Shown in pieces: positions 1 to 5,206 of a DNA stretch of 6,376 nt. Numbering within the stretch: the stretch's first letter is position 1; every line of letters begins with the position of its first letter. The stretch covers positions 1 to 6,376 of the forward strand of contig SYDV01000128.1 of NCBI GenBank assembly GCA_005801395.1, written 5' to 3'. The notes beneath the pieces are model-generated. The model made no database searches and had not been told where the DNA came from. It was given only the letters and a program-made list of their open reading frames with translations. This DNA is from Planctomycetia bacterium. GTDB lineage: Bacteria; Planctomycetota; UBA11346. The translations under genes and the position numbers were made by a program.

Positions 1-1933
1 AAATCGGGAATCGGCACCAGGTTTTCGGGTCTAAATTCTCATCATCGAGGTGGAACGCAGGTGCAAAGCGTTCGCGTTTCCATTGATTGCGACACCAAAG
101 TGTAAAAAACCGTTCGACCCAACCGTGTAATTGTTGGTGTGAATACGAAGGGAATTCTACGACTAAACGTGGCAGAATATTCTTCGGTGGTAATTTATCT
201 CTGATGGCGAGACGTTCGATGCGGTCGAGCAGGGGGAAAGGCATAAGGTCGCCTTCGCTCTGCTGCACGGCATCGGCGGGGCGCAGTTCTGGTGAGGACT
301 GTTGTTTAGTGACACAGGCTAATAGAGGCAGGGGACCATGACCGATGGGGCCGCAGGTTTCCAACCAGGCGAGCCATTCGCGCAGGAACGCTTTGTCGAT
401 GCCAGCAATAGGGCTAAGTCCACCACAGGTGTCGCCGTCCATAGTGGTGTATCCAACGGCGGCTTCGCTGCGGTTACTGGTCGCCAGTAATAATTTATTT
501 TCGAGATTCGCGATCAGCCACACGCCAGGAGCACGTGCGCGGGCCTGAATATTTTGCAGCGCTAAGTCGTCATGTTCCCAGGTCGGCAAACGCCCAAGGG
601 CATGGCCGACCGCTTGCGTATAACCACTGACAAAGGTGTCCATCTCAATAGACAGGTGCTTAGCATCGACCATCGCGGCAATGGTGGCGGCGGCATCGCG
701 GGTAGCCTGACTGCTGTTGACGGTACCTTGATAAAGTGTGGTCAATAGAATTCGAGTCGCAACTGACGCGTCAGTTATGTTATTTAAACCAGTGATATAA
801 GATAACCGTTCTTTTATCCCTTTGATTCCGATCTCTTCGATTACCCGACGCACCATCAGTCCAATTAAACTAACCACAGCGGCGGAATCACATCCGCCGC
901 TAAGACTAACAACAAAACCACGACTACGGCTTTTGCGAAGATAATCAAAGAGCGCGAGCGTTTCCGCACGGGTGAATTCTTCAGCCTTGAGTGAGGTACT
1001 ATTTTCCCAGGCTGCGATAGTCAGTGGTTTACGGACACAGATCGGTGTCACTGGCCAGGTGTGTTTAATCGAGACGAGGCCCATATGATCAGTCAGCGCA
1101 GGATGGAAACTGCTGATGCGCGCATGAGCCATACGAGCCGCAACAATATCGATGGTGGCAGTGGTTATTTCCCATTCCTGGAAGCCAAGCCGCGAGCCTT
1201 GCGCGATGACGCGGCCACCTGCGGCAATCATCGCACCGCCATCGTAAATCGCACGTCCAGCTTCATTACCCAGTAAATTTGCATAAACATAAGCGCATCC
1301 AAATGCGCGACTGCCTTCCGTGACAAAACGATGACGGATGGCTAATTTACCAAACGCGAAATGACTCGCAGAAGGATTAAGAATAACATCAGCGCCATGT
1401 GCACTGAGGCGCACACCAGGGCGCTCTGCCACCCAGGCATCTTCACAGATCTCGAAGCCAAAACGAACACCACCAAGTTCGAATAATAAATCGCCAAAAG
1501 GCACCTCTACGCCGCAGATGAGTGTCGTGGTTACCACACCATCTTGCCATGGTTTAAACCAGCGTGGTTCGTAATGAATACCATCACCGGCTAAATTTTG
1601 TTTTGCCACTACGCCAATAATTTTTCCATCTGCAATAACGGAAACACAATTAAATAATGCACGTTGATGAAGACGGGGTAGTCCAATGGCAACGACTAGA
1701 CCGGCGGTTTCCGGCAATAATTCACCGAGCACCCGTTCCGCCTGAACCACGATATCGGTACCGTGGAAGGCATCCTCACACCCGTATCCAGTAATGCAAA
1801 GTTCAGGGAGACACACTAATCCGGCTTCTGCTGCGCGGGCTGCTTTTAATGCCGCACTGATACGAGATTGGTTCCCGTCCCAATCCAGCGGAGTTTGGTT
1901 AAGGATAACGGCGGCAACATTCAATAGGGTCAT
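1..1933 (-). CDS. nadE: Glutamine-dependent NAD+ synthetase, C-terminal end cut by window
   Basis: It catalyses the last step of NAD synthesis: ATP-dependent amidation of nicotinate adenine dinucleotide, using ammonia freed from glutamine by its own N-terminal domain. The frame is open from ATG 1933 to the left edge, giving 644 visible residues. The N-terminal nitrilase-like glutaminase domain (about 1-280) carries the expected triad: Glu44 in LPELCITGYG, Lys111 in VAKQNL and Cys163 in FEICEDAW. The synthetase domain follows, with the PP-loop SGGCDS at 345-350, then TSNRSEAAVGY at 485-495 and GDTCGGLSPI at 500-509. The last visible residues, LDPKTWCRFPI, are typical of the family's extreme C-terminus, so only a short tail should be missing. 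A GGAG ribosome binding site (plus-strand 1940-1943) stands 6 bases before the ATG. It lies 45 bp downstream of pncB on the same strand and is probably cotranscribed. No frameshift was found on translating the glutaminase domain and most of the synthetase domain codon by codon. Confidence 0.95.
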   Translation of the reverse strand, partial: MTLLNVAAVILNQTPLDWDGNQSRISAALKAARAAEAGLVCLPELCITGYGCEDAFHGTDIVVQAERVLGELLPETAGLVVAIGLPRLHQRALFNCVSVIADGKIIGVVAKQNLAGDGIHYEPRWFKPWQDGVVTTTLICGVEVPFGDLLFELGGVRFGFEICEDAWVAERPGVRLSAHGADVILNPSASHFAFGKLAIRHRFVTEGSRAFGCAYVYANLLGNEAGRAIYDGGAMIAAGGRVIAQGSRLGFQEWEITTATIDIVAARMAHARISSFHPALTDHMGLVSIKHTWPVTPICVRKPLTIAAWENSTSLKAEEFTRAETLALFDYLRKSRSRGFVVSLSGGCDSAAVVSLIGLMVRRVIEEIGIKGIKERLSYITGLNNITDASVATRILLTTLYQGTVNSSQATRDAAATIAAMVDAKHLSIEMDTFVSGYTQAVGHALGRLPTWEHDDLALQNIQARARAPGVWLIANLENKLLLATSNRSEAAVGYTTMDGDTCGGLSPIAGIDKAFLREWLAWLETCGPIGHGPLPLLACVTKQQSSPELRPADAVQQSEGDLMPFPLLDRIERLAIRDKLPPKNILPRLVVEFPSYSHQQLHGWVERFFTLWCRNQWKRERFAPAFHLDDENLDPKTWCRFPI

Positions 1934-1978
1934 ATGGCACTCCGATAGCGCGGATTAATTGACAATTGATGAAGGCTT

Positions 1979-3421
1979 TTACGGCCCACGTGCGGCTAAA
2001 ATCAATGCCGTTTTCCGTTTATGTAATCCCTGTTCCAATCCCACGGGGTATTGGTGAGGATTATCCAGGCGTTTGACGCCATTATGAAATAAGGCGAGCT
2101 GGGCCTGAGTGCGTTCTCGAATATCGTTTAATAATGGACGGTGATAAACAAGGCCACCGTTCCGCAGTATGGGTACCAACAAATCCTCGCTGACAGCATC
2201 GGCGGGCATTAATTTATGACGCGTAGAGTCAGCAGGATCAATCATGGTCCACTGCGGGGGTGGTTGGTGTAATTCATCCCAAATAACGTCGCCGACGGCT
2301 TCTGTGCCAACCCTAAAACGGCGTACATTTTGCATGCCGGGATTTGATACTTTAATGGCTTGTTCACTCAATTTGACACGCGGTTTCCAGGTTCCGCCAG
2401 GTTCGCGAATTGCGGCGAGTTTATAAACCCCACCCAATGCAGGTTGATCGTAGGCCGTCACTAATTTAGTGCCGACACCCCAGACTGAAACTTTGCCGCC
2501 TTGATCTTTGATGCTAGCGATGGTGCGTTCGTCGAGATCATTTGATGCAACGATACTGGCCTTGGGAAATCCGGCTTCGTCAAGCAAGGTACGTGCTTGG
2601 ATTGATAACCAAGCAAGGTCGCCCGAATCAAGACGAATACCGACCATTTCATAACCGCGTTCGCGTAATTTTCGGCCAACCGCGATAGCACGTCGAACAC
2701 CTTCGAGGGTGTCATAAGTGTCGACCAAAAAGACACAGTTATTCGGCATCGCCTGAGCATAAGTTTCGAAAGCTGCTAATTCATCGTCAAATGACATAAC
2801 CCAACTATGGGCGTGCGTGCCGCGCACGGGAATGCCATAACGTTTCCCGGCCAAGACATTTGAGGTTGAACGGCAACCGCCAACGTGGGCTGCACGACTG
2901 GCGCTTAATGCCCCGTCAAATCCTTGTGCGCGACGTAGGCCAAATTCCAATACAGGTTCACCACGTGCCGCAGCACAAATGCGTGCGGCTTTGGTGGCGA
3001 TTAGGGTATTAAAATTAACTAAACATAATAATGCGGTTTCGAGTAACTGACCCTGTAAAATTGGACCACGGATTCGTAATAACGGTTGATGTGGGAACAC
3101 TACAGTGCCTTCTGGGATCGCATCAATATCGAGACTGAGTCGTAGGCGCCCCAAGTAGTCAAGAAATCCTGGTTCGAATAACGGCTTATCATCGTTGCCA
3201 GTAAGCGTTGCTAAATAAGTGAGATCGTCTGGTGCAAAACGAAAAGCCTGTAGCCATTCAATAACCGGCTCTAGCCCTGCCGCTATGGTGTAACCGCCAC
3301 CAAAAGGCGCTTTACGGAAGAAGAGATGAAATACCGATTCGTGTTCGGCGCGTCCCGTTTTCCAATAACCATAAGCCATGGTTAATTGATAGAGGTCAGT
3401 AAGTAGGGCGCTGCCGTTCAT
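1979..3421 (-). CDS. pncB: Nicotinate phosphoribosyltransferase
   Basis: This cytoplasmic enzyme of the Preiss-Handler salvage pathway joins nicotinate to PRPP, with ATP hydrolysis, to make nicotinate mononucleotide. The 480-residue protein opens with the family signature [15 protein letters not shown] (about 6-20). It then has EFGLRRAQG (159-167), GTHAHSWV (201-208, holding the conserved histidine region phosphorylated in this family), DTYDT (234-238), GIRLDSGDL (261-269) and [10 protein letters not shown] (314-323). Length and motif order match the bacterial PncB/NAPRT type rather than nicotinamide phosphoribosyltransferase. The ATG at 3421 is well placed: GGAG (plus-strand 3428-3431) lies 6 bases upstream, and the TDLYQLTMA motif begins at residue 8, as is usual. 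It is the first gene of a probable pncB-nadE operon, with its own promoter and a likely operator just upstream. The intermediate enzyme NadD is not in the window. Confidence 0.96.
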   Translation of the reverse strand: MNGSALLTDLYQLTMAYGYWKTGRAEHESVFHLFFRKAPFGGGYTIAAGLEPVIEWLQAFRFAPDDLTYLATLTGNDDKPLFEPGFLDYLGRLRLSLDIDAIPEGTVVFPHQPLLRIRGPILQGQLLETALLCLVNFNTLIATKAARICAAARGEPVLEFGLRRAQGFDGALSASRAAHVGGCRSTSNVLAGKRYGIPVRGTHAHSWVMSFDDELAAFETYAQAMPNNCVFLVDTYDTLEGVRRAIAVGRKLRERGYEMVGIRLDSGDLAWLSIQARTLLDEAGFPKASIVASNDLDERTIASIKDQGGKVSVWGVGTKLVTAYDQPALGGVYKLAAIREPGGTWKPRVKLSEQAIKVSNPGMQNVRRFRVGTEAVGDVIWDELHQPPPQWTMIDPADSTRHKLMPADAVSEDLLVPILRNGGLVYHRPLLNDIRERTQAQLALFHNGVKRLDNPHQYPVGLEQGLHKRKTALILAARGP

Positions 3422-3435
3422 AGCGGACTCCAGTG

Positions 3436-3456
3436 ATAGTGTCTATATTACACTAT
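3436..3456. promoter_or_regulatory. Perfect inverted repeat over the pncB -10 element, probable operator
   Basis: Two perfect 7-base arms, ATAGTGT (3436-3442) and ACACTAT (3450-3456), are separated by 7 bases (CTATATT). Their centres are 14 bases apart. The repeat covers the predicted -10 hexamer of the pncB promoter, which is the classic position for a repressor site. NAD salvage genes in other bacteria are controlled by regulators such as NrtR, NiaR, NadQ or NadR. I cannot say which, if any, binds here. Confidence 0.5.
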
Positions 3457-3470
3457 GATATCGAAGTCAA
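3442..3470 (-). promoter_or_regulatory. Predicted sigma70-type promoter of pncB-nadE
   Basis: On the minus strand a -35-like TTGACT (3470 to 3465) is followed after exactly 17 bases by a -10-like TATAGA (3447 to 3442). Transcription would start about 15 bases before the ribosome binding site of pncB, giving a very short leader. The match is 5 of 6 at -35 and 4 of 6 at -10. It is supported by position and spacing only. Confidence 0.45.
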
Positions 3471-3547
3471 GTCACGGCCAATAATTTTGCTAAACGTACT
3501 CGTGGATCTAGCCTGCGCTTCACTAAGAGACGTGAATGTCTCGACCA

Positions 3548-3745
3548 TTACAAATTAAAATACTTCGCCCCCGGATGATGAACGATAATCGCTGACGTTG
3601 ATTGTTCCGGATGCAGTTGGAATTCTTCGGACAATTCAACGCCGATCTCTTGCCATAACAGAAGGTCTTGTAGGTATTTCTGGTCTTCGATGCGGGGGCA
3701 GGCGGGGTAGCCGAAGGAGAAGCGGCTGCCTTGTTCGCTGGTCAT
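3548..3745 (-). pseudogene. Orphan 3'-end fragment of metH (61 codons)
   Basis: The frame encodes 65 residues, of which the last 61 (from QGSRFSFGYPACP to the C-terminal AKYFNL) repeat the end of the MetH protein encoded at 5207-6376 with a single Asp/Glu difference. It keeps the AdoMet-binding RxxxGYPACP motif (residues 8-17) but lacks the rest of the activation domain, so it cannot work as methionine synthase. The first four residues (MTSE) are unrelated to MetH. An in-frame stop lies upstream at 3797-3799, and no convincing ribosome binding site precedes the ATG. It ends in TAA where the larger copy ends in TGA. I read it as a remnant of recombination at the metH 3' end. A translated 65-residue peptide is possible but unlikely. 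Confidence 0.8.
3551..3733 (-). repeat. Direct repeat of metH 3' end, distal copy
   Basis: This 183-bp stretch aligns without gaps to 5210-5392 in the same orientation, 1,659 bp away. I count 14 mismatches (about 92% identity). Similarity starts abruptly at CAAGGCAGC and ends at the stop codon. Together the two copies flank the zeta-kinase module. Confidence 0.9.
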
Positions 3746-3847
3746 TGGGTTTTCTATTCTACTGAATTCAAAACGGTGAAGAAAGCCAATGGAACTTTAA
3801 TTTTTATATTTCGATAGAATCAGTCGAATAAGAGTCTTGAGGGTTTG

Positions 3848-4060
3848 CTAGGGCGAGTACGGTTTTTTCGACGGTTCTTCGGGGACCCGGCTATTTTGAC
3901 GCGTGGGTGCATCGGGGCCAATGCACACCGGAGTATCGGCTGACCATTGAACAATGTATTGTCGCAGGCTGCGTTTGCGCTCCGTCGTTTGCGCCACGGC
4001 CCTGCGCAATGCGTCCAGCATGGCTTGTGTTGTTGGACCAAGATCGACTGGGGCGCTCAT
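3848..4060 (-). CDS. Small partner protein of the zeta-like kinase (70 aa, unknown function)
   Basis: The protein has 70 residues, opening with MSAPVDLGPTTQAMLDALRR, followed by a basic helical stretch (AVAQTTERKRSLRQYIVQW) and a polar, proline- and lysine-rich tail. No catalytic motif or membrane segment is visible. Its ATG overlaps the stop of the zeta-like frame as ATGA (4060-4057), the usual sign of translational coupling, which is the main reason to take it as real. From memory, similar short proteins with an ERKR...QY core often accompany this kind of zeta-family ATPase in proteobacteria. By position it could be an antitoxin or accessory factor, but nothing in the sequence proves that. 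In the classical epsilon-zeta pair the antitoxin gene comes first, so the order here differs. Confidence 0.65.
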   Translation of the reverse strand: MSAPVDLGPTTQAMLDALRRAVAQTTERKRSLRQYIVQWSADTPVCIGPDAPTRQNSRVPEEPSKKPYSP

Positions 4061-4643
4061 AGATTGGCCTCGTGCTGTAAGTGATCAAAGCTAGGTTGGT
4101 CGAAAATCGTGCGCGTGCTACCGGTTTGACGAAAAACCAAGAGTGGTTCGGGACCCGCATTTAGTAGGCAGTGGGTTTGATTCACTGCTTCACCAAAAAC
4201 CGTCATTAATTGTGTAAACTGCGAGGAAAACGACGGACAATATCTACATCTGGAATGGCATGGCCACCATGTGCAACGCGTTCGGTCACACGCAATCGTG
4301 ACATTTCTACACTGGGTAACGCTAGGTAAATTAATTCGACCTGCCAACCACCTGCCCGTAACTCACGAATTAATTTTAAATAGCCACGACCAGATAAGGT
4401 AGTTTCAAAAGCAAAAGATTCTCCAGCTTTATGAGCGGCGGCCATTTCGCGTAAAAATAAACGACCGGCGGTTGCCGCCTGTCGCTCAGGAGCCAGTGGT
4501 GATAGACCAGCGGCAATTAAATCAGCATTAATAAAACGGAGACAACCAACCACTTGCGGAAGGTAGTCCAAAGCAAAGGTGGTTTTTCCTGCTCCATTCG
4601 GCCCAGCGATAATCCAGCACGTGGGCATCAGCGTGCCTGACAT
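4057..4643 (-). pseudogene. Zeta-toxin-like P-loop kinase, frameshifted
   Basis: Zeta-family proteins are P-loop kinases; toxin members phosphorylate UDP-N-acetylglucosamine and block wall synthesis. The first frame has Walker [10 protein letters not shown], then [13 protein letters not shown], the [12 protein letters not shown] segment, and [10 protein letters not shown] followed by [11 protein letters not shown], all characteristic of the family. It stops at 4206-4208 just after RSLHN. The expected C-terminal half continues at once in another frame (MTVFGEAVNQTHCLLNAGPEP ... to 4057). Restoring one T in the TT at 4209-4208 would read HN-L-MTVFG and give about 190 residues, the normal length. 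The likely start is ATG 4628 ([10 protein letters not shown]), which has AGG 7 bases upstream and overlaps the preceding ORF as TGATG. ATG 4643 has no visible ribosome binding site. The break is either a true inactivating deletion or a sequencing or assembly error. Confidence 0.85.
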
Positions 4644-4738
4644 TTCTGCATACCGTTTTTATTGCACCCAGGTTCAATAATTTTCGGTTTAATAAAGCTC
4701 TTACTAAAATCACGTTCGGAGAGGTCGCGTTTACCCAT
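4628..4738 (-). CDS. 36-residue ORF, possible remnant of an HsdR N-terminus
   Basis: A short frame starts [20 protein letters not shown] and ends QKCQAR, with its TGA overlapping the likely kinase start as TGATG. An AGGG (plus-strand 4745-4748) lies 6 bases before its ATG. The segment [23 protein letters not shown] resembles the beginning of type I restriction HsdR subunits, where LSERDICTKFITPAL..AGW is common. A Cys stands where Trp is expected and similarity ends after about 30 residues. It may be a truncated hsdR start that now acts as a leader for translation of the kinase, or an unrelated small gene. The resemblance is judged from memory. Confidence 0.4.
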   Translation of the reverse strand: MGKRDLSERDFSKSFIKPKIIEPGCNKNGMQKCQAR

Positions 4739-4908
4739 TTTATGCCCTAGCGCGGAGTGAGGAAAGTATGGCTGTGAGGCTATGACTTTGGCCGGTACGG
4801 AGCATGGCGCAACATGGATCCTTGTGGATCTTATGGGCCGACAGGCATCCCTATGCAGACATTTGATGCTGTTTGATTAGGTGATTTCGATTGGTTCATG
4901 ACATAAAA

Positions 4909-4964
4909 AAACCGATGAAAAAACCACTAATAGATCGGGCCTTCAGCCCTCAAATCATCGGTTT
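4909..4964. repeat. Foldback: 10-bp inverted repeat with internal hairpin
   Basis: AAACCGATGA (4909-4918) and TCATCGGTTT (4955-4964) are perfect inverted repeats 36 bases apart. Inside lies a smaller hairpin, GGGC (4937-4940) with GCCC (4946-4949) around a 5-base loop. No thymine tract follows on either strand in the manner of a simple intrinsic terminator. It adjoins two more hairpins, so it may be part of a dispersed repeat. Confidence 0.7.
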
Positions 4965-4972
4965 CCGTAATT

Positions 4973-5017
4973 CCTGGGGCGTTGCCCCAGGCTGGTATGG
5001 TGTCGCGCCTTTGGCGC
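4973..5017. repeat. Pair of tight GC-rich hairpins, probable dispersed repeat
   Basis: CCTGGGGC (4973-4980) and GCCCCAGG (4984-4991) form a perfect 8-bp stem with a 3-base loop. Fourteen bases further, GCGCC (5005-5009) and GGCGC (5013-5017) form a second stem around TTT. The intervening GCTGGTATGG block and this two-hairpin layout remind me of dispersed, non-coding repeats seen in environmental bacterial genomes. That recollection is unverified. Confidence 0.65.
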
Positions 5018-5090
5018 TGGAATCCATTGCGCTTTTTCTGCCTAAGTCGCAACTCTACCGGCTCAATTTCACACAAGTATAATGAAAGTT

Positions 5091-5202
5091 GCTGATGGGA
5101 TGTCATCATATTCCAGGGTGACAGGACTTATTTGCTCAGAATCGCAGTCCTGTTGTCGCACTAACGGTGCGACAATAATCCATCCCAAGGACAAGAATCA
5201 GC
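5091..5202. repeat. Nested inverted repeats forming a branched fold downstream of metH
   Basis: Outer arms GCTGAT (5091-5096) with ATCAGC (5197-5202) and TGGGATG (5096-5102) with CATCCCA (5181-5187) enclose two inner hairpins. The first is ACAGGACT (5121-5128) with AGTCCTGT (5146-5153). The second is TTGTCGCAC (5153-5161) with GTGCGACAA (5167-5175) around TAACG. The block begins 5 bases after the metH stop on the minus strand. It could end or protect the metH transcript, be a structured RNA, or be the end of a mobile repeat. No U-tract follows the inner stems, so it is not a standard intrinsic terminator. Confidence 0.6.
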
Positions 5203-5206
5203 CAAC

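Larger units (their letters stand above)
4739..5206. other. Intergenic region of 468 bp, repeat-rich, no credible gene
   Basis: Between the accessory cluster and the metH stop there is no convincing coding sequence. Short open frames here on both strands run straight through hairpin sequences and have biased, low-information translations. The stretch 4739-4900 shows nothing I can identify beyond a repeated GGATC. The rest holds three structured blocks listed separately (4909-4964, 4973-5017 and 5091-5202). Confidence 0.7.

Noticed and set aside
87..1276. Three short plus-strand frames (87-341, 345-548, 1061-1276)
   Set aside because: They lie antisense inside nadE, whose translation carries all family motifs; no independent support.
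2244..2760. Short frames at 2244-2426 (plus) and 2461-2760 (minus)
   Set aside because: They overlap pncB in other frames, and pncB is unmistakable here.
3527..3542. Small hairpin (GAGAC/GTCTC) after the orphan metH end as a terminator
   Set aside because: Only a 5-bp stem and no thymine tract follows on the minus strand; too weak to list.
3820..4160. Minus-strand frames at 3820-4041 and 3891-4160
   Set aside because: They overlap the 70-residue ORF and the tail of the zeta-like kinase. The frame at 3848-4060 is preferred because of its ATGA overlap.
4206..4225. Programmed ribosomal frameshift in the zeta-like kinase
   Set aside because: The shift needed is +1 and no recognised slippery site or stimulating structure is evident; a one-base deletion or sequencing error is simpler.
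4891..5082. A 63-codon plus-strand frame, and a 60-codon minus-strand frame at 4927-5109
   Set aside because: Both read straight through the foldback and hairpin repeats, lack convincing ribosome binding sites and show no family signature; they are best explained as repeat sequence.
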